Position numbers and translations under genes: made by a program
Notes under the pieces: model-generated
The model's database searches: none
What the model was told of the DNA's origin: nothing
What the model saw: only the letters and a program-made list of their open reading frames with translations
DNA from: Azonexus sp.
Lineage (GTDB): Bacteria > Pseudomonadota > Gammaproteobacteria > Burkholderiales > Rhodocyclaceae
Direction of reading: 5' to 3'
Length of the DNA: 64,000 nt
NCBI GenBank assembly: GCA_030696345.1
Contig: JAUYSK010000023.1
Coordinates: 1-64,000 of the forward strand
Shown here: positions 10,704 through 20,643 of the stretch, one piece after another
Numbering within the stretch: the stretch's first letter is position 1
How the letters are laid out: each line of letters starts with the position of its first letter

Positions 10704-12067
10704 GCGACCTGCCGTTCTACCTCGGCGCGTTTTTGCTGGTGCTCGGCGTGCTGATTTTCGTCCATGAATATGGTCACTATGCGGCCGCGCGATTTTGCAA
10801 TGTCAAAGTACTGCGTTTTTCCGTTGGTTTCGGTCGTGTTCTCTGGCAGAAGCGTCTGGGGCCTGATCAAACAGAGTGGGCGGTCAGCGTTTTCCCGCTT
10901 GGTGGCTACGTCAAGATGCTGGATGAGCGTGAAGGCGATGTTCCGCCTGAAGAGGCGCATCGCAGCTTCAATCGGCAATCGGTCGGCAAACGTAGCCTGA
11001 TCGTCGCGGCAGGGCCGCTGGCAAATTTTGTGTTGGCAATTCTGCTCTATTGGGCAGTCTTCATGCTCGGCAGTGATGAGTTACGGCCCATTCTCGGGAC
11101 GCCGGCGACAGGAACGCCAGCGGCGATGGCCGCGATCAAAAACGGCGAACAAGTTCGGGCGATCGACGGCCAGCCGGTGACTACCTGGAATGACTTCCGC
11201 TGGCTGCTGTTGCAGAAGGCTGTTGATCAGGAAAGTACTGAACTTGAAGTTATCAACGAGCAGAACGAAATTTCCGTGCGTCGTCTCTATCTTGCAGCAG
11301 CGGGTGAGCAGGGCTGGGAGGGCGATGCACTGGATCGCCTTGGCGTTAATTTTTATCGTCCTGATATTCCGGCTGTCATTGGTAAATTGGTGGCAGGGGG
11401 GGCCGCTGAGCAGGCGGGCCTCCAGGCCGGCGACCGCGTAACAGCGATTGATGGTCAGGCAATCCTCGCATGGTATGAACTGGTGATGCGTATTCGTGAT
11501 TCGGCCGAACGCTCCGTTCATATTGAGTTTGAACGCCAGGGAGTGATTGCTGCGGTCAACCTCATTCCTGAGGCGATTTCCGAGCGCGGTCGCACCGTCG
11601 GCAAGATCGGGGTGGCGGTGGCCGACGATGGGAAGGCGCGCCGTGATGTGCGGACTTTTGTCCGCTATGGATTTTTCGAAGCGGGCGGCAAGGCGCTGGT
11701 TGAAACCTGGGACAAATCGGTGTTCAGTCTGGTCATGATGGGCAAGATGCTCACTGGCGAAGTATCGTGGAAAAACCTCTCCGGGCCGGTGACGATTGCC
11801 GACTATGCAGGGCAATCAGCAAAGCTTGGATTCGATTACTACATCAAGTTCATGGCACTTGTCAGTATCAGCCTGGGCGTGTTGAATCTGCTGCCCATCC
11901 CGGTGCTGGACGGGGGGCATTTGATGTATCATATGATAGAAGTCGTCAGGCGACGGCCGCTTTCGGAGCGGGCCATGGGAATTGCGCAGCAGGTCGGCGT
12001 ATCCATATTATTTGTCCTGATGGCTTTCGCCTTTTTTAACGACTTGAACCGCCTGTTCTTCGGCTGA
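10700..12067 (+). CDS. rseP: Site-2 intramembrane zinc metalloprotease RseP
   Basis: Cleaves anti-sigma factor RseA and remnant signal peptides in the inner membrane. The 455-residue product starts at a GTG overlapping the dxr stop. The catalytic zinc site is HEYGH at 22-26 in the first membrane helix, and the third ligand lies in [12 protein letters not shown] at 396-407. Two PDZ domains occupy the periplasmic middle (for example [12 protein letters not shown]). Its place immediately before bamA is conserved and fits a role in envelope quality control. Confidence 0.96.
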   Translation: MSDLPFYLGAFLLVLGVLIFVHEYGHYAAARFCNVKVLRFSVGFGRVLWQKRLGPDQTEWAVSVFPLGGYVKMLDEREGDVPPEEAHRSFNRQSVGKRSLIVAAGPLANFVLAILLYWAVFMLGSDELRPILGTPATGTPAAMAAIKNGEQVRAIDGQPVTTWNDFRWLLLQKAVDQESTELEVINEQNEISVRRLYLAAAGEQGWEGDALDRLGVNFYRPDIPAVIGKLVAGGAAEQAGLQAGDRVTAIDGQAILAWYELVMRIRDSAERSVHIEFERQGVIAAVNLIPEAISERGRTVGKIGVAVADDGKARRDVRTFVRYGFFEAGGKALVETWDKSVFSLVMMGKMLTGEVSWKNLSGPVTIADYAGQSAKLGFDYYIKFMALVSISLGVLNLLPIPVLDGGHLMYHMIEVVRRRPLSERAMGIAQQVGVSILFVLMAFAFFNDLNRLFFG

Positions 12068-12070
12068 ATA

Positions 12071-14359
12071 ATGAATAAATCCCTGTTGTCTGTCCTGATA
12101 GCCAGTTTTTTTGCCGCACCTGCGCTGGCCTTCGAGCCATTTGCGGTCAAGGATATACGGGTTGAGGGAATCCAGCGGACCGAAGCCGGGACGGTGTTCA
12201 GTTATCTGCCGCTCAAGGTTGGCGATATGCTGACCGACGAAAAAGCGGCGCAATCGATCAAGTCACTTTTTGCGACGGGCTTCTTCAAGGATGTCCGAAT
12301 CGAGATCGACAAGGATGTAATGGTCGTCGTGGTGCAAGAGCGCCCGGCCATCGCCAAGCTTGATTTCGTGGGTATGAAGGAATTCGAGAAGGATGTCATT
12401 CTCAAGGCTTTAAAGGAAACGGGTATTGCCGAAGGCCGGATCTTCGACCGCTCCCAGCTCGAAAAGGCTGAGCAGGAACTGAAGCGCCAATATCTGACTC
12501 GCGGAAAATATGGCGTCAATATTACGACCACGGTAACGCCACTGGAGCGCAACCGGGTTGGCATAAATTTCAATGTTGAAGAAGGTGTGGCGGCCAAAAT
12601 CAAGCAGATCAACCTTGTTGGCGCCAAATCCTTCAAGGAAAAAGACCTGCTTGCTCAGTTCGAGTTGACGACCCCCGGCTGGCTGACCTGGTACACCAAA
12701 AATGACCAGTATTCCCGGCAGAAGCTTTCCGCCGATCTGGAGAAGTTGAAGTCGTTCTACATGAATCAGGGATATCTTGAGTTCAATGTGGAGTCAACGC
12801 AGGTTTCCATTTCGCCTGACAAGCAGGATGTTTACATCACGGTCAACGTAACTGAAGGCGAGAGATATCAGGTTACCTCGGTAAAGCTGGCTGGTGATTT
12901 CGCAATTTCTGAAGATGAACTCAAGAAATTGATGCAGGTGAAACCAGGTGATGTTTTTTCACGTGCTCGCCTGAATGACTCTACCAAGGCAATCAGCGAA
13001 CGTTTGGGCAAGGAAGGCTATGCCTTCGCCAATGTCAATGCAGCTCCGGAGATTGACAAGGAAAAGCGCAAGGTGGCTTTCACTATTTTTGTCGATCCAG
13101 GCAAGCGGGTGTATGTCCGCCGTATCAACCTTACTGGCAATACCAAGACACGGGATGAAGTGATTCGTCGCGAAATTCGCCAGATGGAAGGCGGCTGGTA
13201 TGACGCCGACCGTGTTGCTACCTCGAAACAGCGTCTCGACAAGCTTGGTTATTTCTCAGATGTCAGTATCGAAACACCGGCTGTTCAGGGAACGGCTGAC
13301 CAGTTGGATGTAAACATGAAGGTCACCGAAAAGCCGACTGGCAACCTGATGTTGGGTTTGGGTACCTCAAGCACGGATAAAGTCATCTTGTCGGGATCTA
13401 TTGCCCAGAATAATTTCCTGGGTAGTGGAAATAACGTCGCTATCCAGGTTAATTCGGCCAAGTCCTACCGTACCTACGTTTTCTCCTATACCAATCCTTA
13501 TTTCACCCCGGACGGGGTTAGTCAGGGTTTTGACGTTTATCACCGCACGGTGAATACCCGCTCGACCCAGATCGCGAGTTACAGTTCGGCCTCTACGGGT
13601 GGTGGTATCCGCTTCGGCTTCCCGATTGGCGAAAAAGAATCTCTTGGGGTTGGTCTGGGCATTGATACAACCACGATCACGACCTATGACAATAGTCCGC
13701 AGTACTACAAGGACTTCGTCAGGAATTTCGGTGACACCAATCTGGCGATACCGTTGACCTTGAGTTGGGCTAGTGATGGCAAGGACAGCTTCTTCTTCCC
13801 GACCAAGGGAACGTTCCAGAAGGCTGCTATCGAATTGGCAGTTCCGGGTGGTGATCTCACCTATTATCGTGCCAGCTATCAACTTCAGAAATTTTTCCCC
13901 TTGAATTCCAAGATTACCCTGATGCTGAATGGTGAAGTTGGTTATGCCGATGGCTACGGTAGCAGTGGCTTGCCTTTCTATAAAAACTATTACGCGGGTG
14001 GTGTTACCTCGGTACGTGGCTACAAGGCTTCCAGCCTAGGTACTCCCGGAACGGTTTCCATTGAAAACGGGGGAACCTACCGTATGGGTGGCAATCGTCG
14101 TGTGGTGGGCAACGCAGAGTTGCTATGGGCGGTACCCGGTATGGAAAAGAATCTGCGTATGGGCTGGTTCTTCGACGCGGGGCAGGTCTATGCCAAGGGT
14201 GATAATCTCTCTCTGGGTGAGTTACGCTATTCAACAGGTGTTTCAGCCGCATGGATTTCACCAATTGGCCCGCTAAAATTCAGTTTTGGTTTGCCGCTCA
14301 ACAAACAGGATGCCGACAAGACGGAATCCTTCCAGTTTCAGTTGGGTACTACTTTTTGA
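12071..14359 (+). CDS. bamA: Outer-membrane protein assembly factor BamA
   Basis: Central Omp85 component of the BAM complex that inserts beta-barrel proteins into the outer membrane. The 762-residue product has a signal peptide ending at ALA (about residue 20), five POTRA domains over roughly 21-420 and a C-terminal 16-strand barrel. VRGYKASSLG fits the conserved VRGY motif of barrel loop 6. The protein ends in phenylalanine, as barrel proteins do. The start lies three bases after rseP, and the chaperone gene skp follows. Confidence 0.97.
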   Translation: MNKSLLSVLIASFFAAPALAFEPFAVKDIRVEGIQRTEAGTVFSYLPLKVGDMLTDEKAAQSIKSLFATGFFKDVRIEIDKDVMVVVVQERPAIAKLDFVGMKEFEKDVILKALKETGIAEGRIFDRSQLEKAEQELKRQYLTRGKYGVNITTTVTPLERNRVGINFNVEEGVAAKIKQINLVGAKSFKEKDLLAQFELTTPGWLTWYTKNDQYSRQKLSADLEKLKSFYMNQGYLEFNVESTQVSISPDKQDVYITVNVTEGERYQVTSVKLAGDFAISEDELKKLMQVKPGDVFSRARLNDSTKAISERLGKEGYAFANVNAAPEIDKEKRKVAFTIFVDPGKRVYVRRINLTGNTKTRDEVIRREIRQMEGGWYDADRVATSKQRLDKLGYFSDVSIETPAVQGTADQLDVNMKVTEKPTGNLMLGLGTSSTDKVILSGSIAQNNFLGSGNNVAIQVNSAKSYRTYVFSYTNPYFTPDGVSQGFDVYHRTVNTRSTQIASYSSASTGGGIRFGFPIGEKESLGVGLGIDTTTITTYDNSPQYYKDFVRNFGDTNLAIPLTLSWASDGKDSFFFPTKGTFQKAAIELAVPGGDLTYYRASYQLQKFFPLNSKITLMLNGEVGYADGYGSSGLPFYKNYYAGGVTSVRGYKASSLGTPGTVSIENGGTYRMGGNRRVVGNAELLWAVPGMEKNLRMGWFFDAGQVYAKGDNLSLGELRYSTGVSAAWISPIGPLKFSFGLPLNKQDADKTESFQFQLGTTF

Positions 14360-14374
14360 TTCAGGAGTGTCATC

Positions 14375-14878
14375 TTGAAAGTTAAGTCTCTAGTTCTCGC
14401 CTCGTTGATGTCTGCCTTGTTTATCACGGGGGCAAGTGCGGCGGAATTGAAGGTCGGGTATGTCAATACCCAGCGTATTTTCCGCGATGCGCCGGCGGCC
14501 CAAAAGGCTGCCAAAAAACTCGAAGGCGAGTTTGCCAAGCGTGATCAGGAATTGCAGCGTATGGCCAAGCAACTGCAAGGCCTGCAGGAAAACCTTGAAA
14601 AAAATGCTGTGACGATGGCAGAAAGCGATCGTCGGGCCAAGGAAAAGGAATTCGGCGAACTTTCTCGTGAGTTTCAGCGCAAACAGCGTGAATTCCGTGA
14701 AGACCTGAACCTGCGTCAGAATGAAGAAAATGCCGCCGTGATCGAGAAGGCCAACAAGGCCATCAAGCAGATCGCCGAAACGGAAAAATATGATCTCGTT
14801 CTGCAGGATGTGGTCTGGGTCAGCCCGAAGCTGGATATCACCGACCGTGTGATCAAGGCGCTCGCCGAAGCCAAGTAA
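14375..14878 (+). CDS. skp: Periplasmic chaperone Skp/OmpH
   Basis: Trimeric periplasmic chaperone that holds unfolded outer-membrane proteins for BAM. The 167-residue product has a signal peptide (cleavage near GASA-AEL, about residue 22), then KVGYVNTQRIF and a long charged coiled-coil region (about 45-135), as in Skp. The start appears to be TTG at 14375, placed correctly after AGGAGTG at 14363-14369. No in-frame ATG precedes the signal peptide. The stop TAA overlaps the lpxD ATG by one base. Confidence 0.93.
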   Translation: MKVKSLVLASLMSALFITGASAAELKVGYVNTQRIFRDAPAAQKAAKKLEGEFAKRDQELQRMAKQLQGLQENLEKNAVTMAESDRRAKEKEFGELSREFQRKQREFREDLNLRQNEENAAVIEKANKAIKQIAETEKYDLVLQDVVWVSPKLDITDRVIKALAEAK

Positions 14879-15921
14879 TGCCTGGTGCAGCGGGTGTTTC
14901 CCTCTCGCTTGCCGAAATCGCCGCCCACTTGGGCGGCGATGTGCTTGGCGACGCGCAAACGCTGATCCGGCAGGTGGCGACGCTGGCTTCCGCCGGAGAG
15001 GGCGAAATTGGTTTTCTCGCCAATCTGAAATACAAGGGCCAGTTGCAGACAACTCAGGCCTCCGCGGTTATTGTGTCGCCGGATTTTGCCGATGCGGTCA
15101 GTTTGCCGCGTATCGTCGTTAAGAATCCTTATGCGTATTACGCGCGTCTGGCGACTTTGCTCAATCCGCGTGCTGTTATTGAGGCCGGTGTTCATCCATC
15201 AGCGCAATGCACGTCAGAGGTGCCGGCCAGTGTTAGTGTCGGGGCGAACGCCTGCATCGGCTCTGATGTTGTGTTGGGTGAGGGTGTGGTCATTCATGCC
15301 GGTTGTGTGCTGGGCGATGGTGTTGGCGTTGGTGATGGAAGTGTTTTATTTCCGAATGTCAGCATCTACGCCGGCTGCAAGATTGGTCGAAATGCCATCA
15401 TTCATTCCGGTGTGGTCATCGGCGCCGACGGTTTTGGTTTCGCGCCGGATCAAGGCCAATGGGTCAAGATTCCGCAAATCGGCCGAGTGGTGATTGGCGA
15501 TGATGTCGAGATCGGTGCCAGTACCACGGTCGACCGTGGTGCACTTGATGACACGGTGATTGGCGACGGCTGCAAGCTCGACAACCAGATTCAGATCGGT
15601 CACAACTGTGTGATCGGCAAACATTGCGTGATTGCTGCATGCGCCGCGGTAGCCGGTAGCGTGATGCTGCAGGATAATGTGACCATCGGCGGGGCGGCGA
15701 TGATTGCCGGGCATGTGACGATTGCCTCGGGGGCTGTGATTTCCGGTGGTTCGCTGGTCATGAAAAATATTACGAAGCCTGGGCAATACACCAGCGTCTT
15801 CCCGCTGGAAGAGCATAGTCACTGGCTACATAATGCGGCACAAATCCGGCACCTGGCCAGGTTGGCCGAACGCGTTTCCGAACTTGAGAAACGACTTAAG
15901 AATACTGATGAAGAGGGTTGA
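14878..15921 (+). CDS. lpxD: UDP-3-O-acylglucosamine N-acyltransferase
   Basis: Third step of lipid A synthesis, adding the N-linked acyl chain from acyl-ACP. The 347-residue product has an N-terminal uridine-binding domain, left-handed beta-helix hexapeptide repeats from about 100 to 300 and the catalytic histidine region [15 protein letters not shown] helical C-terminus follows. The ATG overlaps the skp stop (TAATG). It is the first gene of the compact lpxD-fabZ-lpxA-lpxB block. Confidence 0.97.
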   Translation: MPGAAGVSLSLAEIAAHLGGDVLGDAQTLIRQVATLASAGEGEIGFLANLKYKGQLQTTQASAVIVSPDFADAVSLPRIVVKNPYAYYARLATLLNPRAVIEAGVHPSAQCTSEVPASVSVGANACIGSDVVLGEGVVIHAGCVLGDGVGVGDGSVLFPNVSIYAGCKIGRNAIIHSGVVIGADGFGFAPDQGQWVKIPQIGRVVIGDDVEIGASTTVDRGALDDTVIGDGCKLDNQIQIGHNCVIGKHCVIAACAAVAGSVMLQDNVTIGGAAMIAGHVTIASGAVISGGSLVMKNITKPGQYTSVFPLEEHSHWLHNAAQIRHLARLAERVSELEKRLKNTDEEG

Positions 15922-15925
15922 TTTA

Positions 15926-16360
15926 ATGGACATTCATGAAATTCTTGAGCACTTGCCGCACCGCTATCCCTTCCTGCTTGTTGATCGCGTGCTTGAAGTG
16001 ACACCCGGCAAGTCGATCCATGCCTACAAGAACATCACGATGAACGAGCCTTATTTCGTCGGCCATTTTCCGCATCATCCGGTGATGCCGGGTGTGTTGA
16101 TCATGGAGGCGCTGGCCCAGGCAGCGGGCATCCTGTCGTTCAAGACCATGGAGTCCAAGCCTGATCCGAACTCAGTGTTCTACTTTGTCGGTATTGATGA
16201 CTGCCGCTTCAAGAAGCCGGTGATGCCGGGCGACCAACTGCACTTGCATGTTGAAATTGTTCGGCACATGCGCGGTATCTGGAAGTACAAGGCGGAAGCG
16301 CGGGTTGATGGTCTTGTGGTGGCTGAAGCCAATTTGATGTGTGCCAAGCGGGATGTCTGA
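15926..16360 (+). CDS. fabZ: 3-hydroxyacyl-[acyl-carrier-protein] dehydratase FabZ
   Basis: Dehydrates beta-hydroxyacyl-ACP in fatty acid synthesis and competes with LpxA/LpxD for the same pool. The 144-residue hot-dog-fold product has [13 protein letters not shown] near 11-23 and the active-site segment [20 protein letters not shown], with the catalytic His and Glu. MDIHEIL at 15926 is the usual family N-terminus and follows GAAGAGGG. An alternative ATG at 15908 would overlap lpxD. Confidence 0.97.
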   Translation: MDIHEILEHLPHRYPFLLVDRVLEVTPGKSIHAYKNITMNEPYFVGHFPHHPVMPGVLIMEALAQAAGILSFKTMESKPDPNSVFYFVGIDDCRFKKPVMPGDQLHLHVEIVRHMRGIWKYKAEARVDGLVVAEANLMCAKRDV

Positions 16361-16361
16361 G

Positions 16362-17132
16362 ATGATTCATCCGACTGCCATTGTCGATCCGGGTGCAAAA
16401 ATTGGCGCCAATGTCGAGATCGGCCCCTATTCGATTATCGGTCCGAACGTCGAGATTGGTGACAACACCGTTATTAGTCCGCATGTCGTGATCAAGGGCC
16501 ATACCCGCATCGGTCGCGAAAATCGCATATTCCAGTTTTGTTCCCTCGGTGAAGTGCCGCAGGACAAGAAGTACGCCGGCGAGCCGACGCGGCTGGAAAT
16601 TGGCGACCGCAACACGATTCGCGAATTCTGTACCTTCAATCTGGGTACCGTTCAGGACGCAGGTGTTACACGGATTGGCGACGACAACTGGATCATGGCC
16701 TACGTGCATATCGCGCACGACTGCCAGGTCGGCAACAAGACGACTTTTGCCAACAATGCCCAGCTGGCCGGTCACGTTGTGGTTGAGGACTGGGCCATTC
16801 TTGGCGGCTATACGGGCGTGCATCAGTTCTGCCGCGTCGGTGCGCACGTCATGACAGCCGTTGGCACCGTGGTTTTGCAGGATGTGCCGCCTTATTTGAT
16901 GGCGGCCGGTAATACCGCCACGCCCTACGGCATCAATGTCGAAGGTCTCAAGCGCCGTGGTTTCACTGCCGAGTCGCTTTCTGCCTTGAAGCGGGCATAT
17001 CGCACGCTTTACAAGTCCGGACTGCTGCTTGAAGAAGCCAAGATCAAGCTGGCCGAGGAGGCCAAGACGCAGCCAGATGTGCAGCGCTTTGTCGATTTCC
17101 TGGCAGTTTCCAAGCGGGGCATTATCCGCTGA
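16362..17132 (+). CDS. lpxA: UDP-N-acetylglucosamine acyltransferase
   Basis: First committed step of lipid A synthesis. The 256-residue product has hexapeptide repeats over about 1-185, the catalytic histidine in [10 protein letters not shown] and the [14 protein letters not shown] motif. The C-terminus EGLKRRGF plus helical tail matches LpxA. The start chosen ([20 protein letters not shown]) is conserved. ATG 16353, overlapping the fabZ stop, would add MSE and is equally possible. The stop overlaps the lpxB start in TGATG. Confidence 0.96.
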   Translation: MIHPTAIVDPGAKIGANVEIGPYSIIGPNVEIGDNTVISPHVVIKGHTRIGRENRIFQFCSLGEVPQDKKYAGEPTRLEIGDRNTIREFCTFNLGTVQDAGVTRIGDDNWIMAYVHIAHDCQVGNKTTFANNAQLAGHVVVEDWAILGGYTGVHQFCRVGAHVMTAVGTVVLQDVPPYLMAAGNTATPYGINVEGLKRRGFTAESLSALKRAYRTLYKSGLLLEEAKIKLAEEAKTQPDVQRFVDFLAVSKRGIIR

Positions 17133-18280
17133 TGGGAAGTCCGGTCCGGATTGCCATGGTGGCAGGAGAGGCCTCCGGGGATCTTCTGGCCAGCCATTTG
17201 ATCGCTGCCCTGAAGGCCAAATTGCCCGATGCCGTGTTCTACGGCATTGGCGGCCCGCGCATGGAGGCGCAGGGCTTTGACGCCTGGTGGCCGCTGGAAA
17301 AGCTGGCCGTCATGGGTTATGTTGAAGCCTTGAAGAACTACCGTGAAATTTCCGGTATTCGTCGGCAGTTGAAAAAGCGGCTTCTGGACATGCGGCCCGA
17401 TATTTTCATCGGTGTCGATGCACCGGATTTCAACCTCGGTCTTGAGACTGATCTCAAAGCCGCGGGCATCAAGACCATCCATTACGTCAGCCCGTCGATC
17501 TGGGCGTGGCGTGGTGGGCGGATCAAGAAAATCGCCAAGGCGGTTAACCGCGTGCTGGCGCTTTTCCCGATGGAACCACCGCTCTATGAAAAAGAGCATA
17601 TTCCGGTGACTTACGTCGGGCACCCGCTGGCTGACATCATTCCGCTGGAAACCAATAAGCAGGCGGTTCGCGAGAAGTTATCGATGCCGCGAAATGTGCC
17701 GGTTTTTGCCATGCTGCCGGGAAGTCGTCAGGGCGAACTGGCGATGATGGCCGATACCTTTGTCCAGACGGCCAAGATCATCCGCGAACGCTTGTTGCCC
17801 AATGCCTTGTTTGTGGTGCCACTAACCACGCGCGAGACACGCTTGCAGTTCGAGATGGCGATCTACAAGCAGGAGGCGGGTGACGTGCCATTCCGCCTGT
17901 TGTTCGGCCATGCCCAGGATGCGCTCGGCGCCGCTGATGTCTCGCTGGTGGCGAGTGGCACGGCGACGCTGGAAGCTGCGCTGATCAAGCGGCCCATGGT
18001 CATCACCTACAAGATTGCCAAGGCGTCGTACTGGATCATGAAGCGCATGGCCTACCAACCGTTTGTCGGACTGCCCAATATCCTGGCGGGTCGCGAAGTG
18101 GTGCCGGAAATCCTGCAGGATCAGGCAACGCCGGAGAATCTGGCGGAGGCGCTGGTCAAACTGTACGAAGACAAGGAAAACGCCATCGCCGTGGCCGAAG
18201 CCTTCACCGATATTCACCTGCAGCTGCGGCAGAATACTGCCGAGAAGGCTGCCAACGCAGTCATCGAGTGCCTGAACTGA
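17132..18280 (+). CDS. lpxB: Lipid-A-disaccharide synthase
   Basis: Condenses UDP-2,3-diacylglucosamine with lipid X at the inner face of the inner membrane. The 382-residue GT-B glycosyltransferase (family GT19) has [15 protein letters not shown] at 9-23, [13 protein letters not shown], and the donor-site region [19 protein letters not shown]. It starts at ATG 17132 in TGATG overlap with lpxA and runs into rnhB by 13 bases. Confidence 0.97.
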   Translation: MGSPVRIAMVAGEASGDLLASHLIAALKAKLPDAVFYGIGGPRMEAQGFDAWWPLEKLAVMGYVEALKNYREISGIRRQLKKRLLDMRPDIFIGVDAPDFNLGLETDLKAAGIKTIHYVSPSIWAWRGGRIKKIAKAVNRVLALFPMEPPLYEKEHIPVTYVGHPLADIIPLETNKQAVREKLSMPRNVPVFAMLPGSRQGELAMMADTFVQTAKIIRERLLPNALFVVPLTTRETRLQFEMAIYKQEAGDVPFRLLFGHAQDALGAADVSLVASGTATLEAALIKRPMVITYKIAKASYWIMKRMAYQPFVGLPNILAGREVVPEILQDQATPENLAEALVKLYEDKENAIAVAEAFTDIHLQLRQNTAEKAANAVIECLN

Positions 18281-18858
18281 TTGTTCCGATTGGCCTCGTC
18301 TGCGGTATTGACGAGGCCGGGCGTGGTCCGCTGGCCGGGCCAGTGGTGGCGGCCGCAGTCATTCTTGATCCGGAACGTCCCATCCCCGGCCTGAACGATT
18401 CCAAGAAACTTTCCGAGAAAAAACGCGATGCGCTCGCCGTCCTGATCCGCGAGCGGGCAGTGGCCTGGGCAGTGGCCGAGGCCAGTGTCGAGGAAATCGA
18501 CCGGCTGAACATCCTCCACGCCACCATGCTCGCCATGCAGCGGGCAGTGGCGGGCCTGAAGGTGCGGCCGACCAGCGCCATGGTTGATGGCAATCGCTGC
18601 CCGAAACTGGATATTCCGTCAGAAGCCGTGATCAAGGGTGACGGCAAGATCGCCTCGATTGCCGCTGCCTCCATTCTCGCCAAGACGGTGCGTGATGCCG
18701 GTATGCTTGCCTTGCACTCGCAATATCCGATGTATGGCTTCGACCGCCACATGGGCTACCCGACGGCCGCGCATTTTCAAGCACTGGAAGCACATGGCGC
18801 CTCGCCGGTGCATCGGCGTAGTTTCGGGCCGGTGGCCAAACAGCTTTCGCTCCTATGA
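18268..18858 (+). CDS. rnhB: Ribonuclease HII
   Basis: Removes RNA from RNA-DNA hybrids and single misincorporated ribonucleotides. The 196-residue product has [20 protein letters not shown] near 13-32, whose Asp-Glu pair binds metal, and [11 protein letters not shown]. It begins with GTG at 18268 within the end of lpxB. No better start precedes the GIDEAGRG motif. Linkage to lpxB is common in proteobacteria. Confidence 0.96.
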   Translation: MPELIVPIGLVCGIDEAGRGPLAGPVVAAAVILDPERPIPGLNDSKKLSEKKRDALAVLIRERAVAWAVAEASVEEIDRLNILHATMLAMQRAVAGLKVRPTSAMVDGNRCPKLDIPSEAVIKGDGKIASIAAASILAKTVRDAGMLALHSQYPMYGFDRHMGYPTAAHFQALEAHGASPVHRRSFGPVAKQLSLL

Positions 18859-19625
18859 AACTGATTCAGTCGCGCGACAACCTGTTTTTCAAGTCGCTGA
18901 AGCGACTGGCCGAATCCGGGCGCGAGCGCCGCAAGACCGGGCAAACGCTACTGGATGGCGTGCATCTGGTCGAAGCCTATGAGGCGGCATTCGGGCCGGT
19001 TGAAACGCTAGTCGTTGCGGAGTCGGTGCTGAGCGGAGGTGAAATTTTCACCTATGTTGAAGGCCGGGAAACGGTTGTTTTGGCCGATAGCCTGATGCGC
19101 GATCTGGGCCTGGTCGACACCCCAAGCGGCCTGCTGGGCGTTGCCGCAATGCCGACGCAGACTGCTGCGGTCGACCTCGAAAAAGAGGCAATTTTGCTTG
19201 ACGGCGTGCAAGATCCCGGTAACGTTGGTACGTTGTTGCGTACCGCAGCGGCGGCAGGTATCAAGCAAGCCTTGCTTTCGCCTGGTTGTGCCTCAGCTTG
19301 GTCACCCAAGGTGCTGAGAGCCGGGCAGGGCGCCCACTTTGCCTTGGCGATTCACGAAGAGGCTGATCTGGAGAGCTTCGTGGCCGACTTTCAAGGAACA
19401 ACGGCCGTGACCTGCCTGGATGGTTCGACCTCGCTCTACGAAGCCCGCTGGGATAGCCCGCTGGCCTGGATTTTCGGGGCCGAAGGGCAGGGGGTTCGAG
19501 AGTCCTTGATTGCCGCGGCCGGCCTCAGGATCCGCATCCCGATGCCGGGTGCGGTGGAGTCGCTGAATGTCTCTGCTGCTGCGGCTATCTGCCTTTTTGA
19601 AGCCCTGAGACGCCGATTGGCTTGA
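18855..19625 (+). CDS. TrmH/SpoU-family RNA 2'-O-methyltransferase
   Basis: SAM-dependent SPOUT-fold RNA ribose methyltransferase. The 256-residue product shows the three family motifs: [20 protein letters not shown] (motif 1), [11 protein letters not shown] (motif 2) and [18 protein letters not shown] (motif 3, the knotted SAM site). An N-terminal substrate-binding region resembles RlmB/TrmH-type proteins. The exact target (23S rRNA or tRNA) cannot be read from sequence. The ATG overlaps the rnhB stop (ATGA). It is the last gene of the long plus-strand cluster, and no clear intrinsic terminator follows. Confidence 0.9.
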   Translation: MKLIQSRDNLFFKSLKRLAESGRERRKTGQTLLDGVHLVEAYEAAFGPVETLVVAESVLSGGEIFTYVEGRETVVLADSLMRDLGLVDTPSGLLGVAAMPTQTAAVDLEKEAILLDGVQDPGNVGTLLRTAAAAGIKQALLSPGCASAWSPKVLRAGQGAHFALAIHEEADLESFVADFQGTTAVTCLDGSTSLYEARWDSPLAWIFGAEGQGVRESLIAAAGLRIRIPMPGAVESLNVSAAAAICLFEALRRRLA

Positions 19626-19762
19626 GGGCGATCAGCTTGCGCCGAAAGGCAGCAGATATTTTGAGCGGGTTCCCGCTTACCAAATCCAGAGTCAGTCCAT
19701 AAGTCTGCTTGCCAGCCTTTTTGTGCATGGTCTTCGGCATATTCACAAAACGAAGGCAAAAA

Positions 19763-19792
19763 TTTCTTTCAACAATAACATTCTGAAAGAAA
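19763..19792. promoter_or_regulatory. Perfect dyad upstream of the TonB operon
   Basis: TTTCTTTCA (19763-19771) and its exact complement TGAAAGAAA (19784-19792) flank a 12-base AT-rich spacer. Nine-base perfect arms at this spacing suggest a dimeric regulator site rather than a terminator, since the arms are AT-rich. The regulator is unknown. Confidence 0.4.
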
Positions 19793-19832
19793 AGCGGAAG
19801 TGGCAAATTGCCGCACCGCGGCATGCGTCAAT

Positions 19833-19868
19833 TTGTCACATTCCCCTGCTTGTTACAAACCGTGACAA
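19833..19868. promoter_or_regulatory. Cluster of TTGTnACA half-sites
   Basis: Within 36 bases lie TTGTCACA (19833-19840), the palindrome TTGTTACAA (19850-19858) and an inverted copy GTGACAA (19862-19868). A related CTGTAACAG stands just before the receptor gene at about 24532. Their regular form suggests an operator for the TonB operon (inference). Confidence 0.35.
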
Positions 19869-19979
19869 TGCGCCGCGCACCAATTTGGCGTGCATTTTGG
19901 CCAGATCACTCCAAACAGAAAATCAGTTCGGTGCGCTGACCTGCATATTTTCGGATTCGCCGGGAATGGGGGAAGTTGG

Positions 19980-20624
19980 GTGTCTTTTTTTTTTCCGCGT
20001 GGGTATGACCAATCAGGGCGTCTAGCAGGTCGGGCGCATGGTGTTGTCTCAGCGCTCCTGGTACATGGTCTTGTTGTAGGTGCTGCGCTACTTGGTTTGG
20101 GACAGGTAGAAAAAATCACTGAAATTGCCCGCCCGATTGCCGTTCGAATGGTTGAGGCTGTCCGTCCGGAAACAAAGCCGCTGGTGCCGACACCACCAAA
20201 GCCGGTGCCGCGAAGTCAGCCAAGGATTCATCAACCCCAGATACTTGTCAGTCATACGCCAGCCGCAAGCAGTACTTTCACCGTGGCGGAACAGCCGATC
20301 GCCCCACAACCTGTGGTGGAGCCGGCACCTGTGGTTGAAACCGTTACTCATCCACGTTTCGACGCTGATTACCTCACGAACCCCAAGCCTACCTATCCGC
20401 CTGCGTCGCGCAAGCTTCGTGAAGAGGGAACCGTATATCTGCGGGTACACGTGGATACCGATGGTCGCGCGATCGAGGTTGAACTTAAAAAGAGCAGTGG
20501 CATTTCACGGCTAGATCAATCGGCGCTGGATACGGTTTCCAAGTGGCGTTTTGTACCAGCGCGCCGGGGAAATATCCAGGTTGCGTCTTGGGTGGTTGTT
20601 CCCATCGTCTTTTCACTTACCTAA
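19980..20624 (+). CDS. tonB: TonB-family energy transducer
   Basis: Transmits proton-motive force from ExbB/ExbD to an outer-membrane receptor. The product (about 214 residues) has one N-terminal membrane anchor (VVSALLVHGLVVGAALLGLG), a proline-rich periplasmic linker (KPLVPTPPKPVPRSQP) and a C-terminal TonB domain with YPPASRKLREEGTVYLRVHV and SALDTVSKWRFVPA. The start is taken as GTG 19980 because GGGGGAAG lies six bases upstream and no later in-frame start keeps the anchor. A run of ten T follows at codons 2-5. A GTG at 19890 is an alternative. Confidence 0.85.
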   Translation: MSFFFPRGYDQSGRLAGRAHGVVSALLVHGLVVGAALLGLGQVEKITEIARPIAVRMVEAVRPETKPLVPTPPKPVPRSQPRIHQPQILVSHTPAASSTFTVAEQPIAPQPVVEPAPVVETVTHPRFDADYLTNPKPTYPPASRKLREEGTVYLRVHVDTDGRAIEVELKKSSGISRLDQSALDTVSKWRFVPARRGNIQVASWVVVPIVFSLT

Positions 20625-20643
20625 TTCAGGAGTAGTTCTCGTT

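Larger units (their letters stand above)
19626..19979. other. Intergenic region upstream of the TonB operon
   Basis: A 354-base non-coding stretch of lower GC holding two dyads described separately (19763-19792 and 19833-19868). A 51-residue minus-strand frame (19585-19740) runs into the methyltransferase gene and has no ribosome-binding site, so I do not call it. No Fur box of the classical 19-bp form was found by eye. Confidence 0.5.

Noticed and set aside
19585..19740. 51-residue basic minus-strand frame after the RNA methyltransferase gene
   Set aside because: No ribosome-binding site, overlaps the methyltransferase C-terminus in antisense and no known family.
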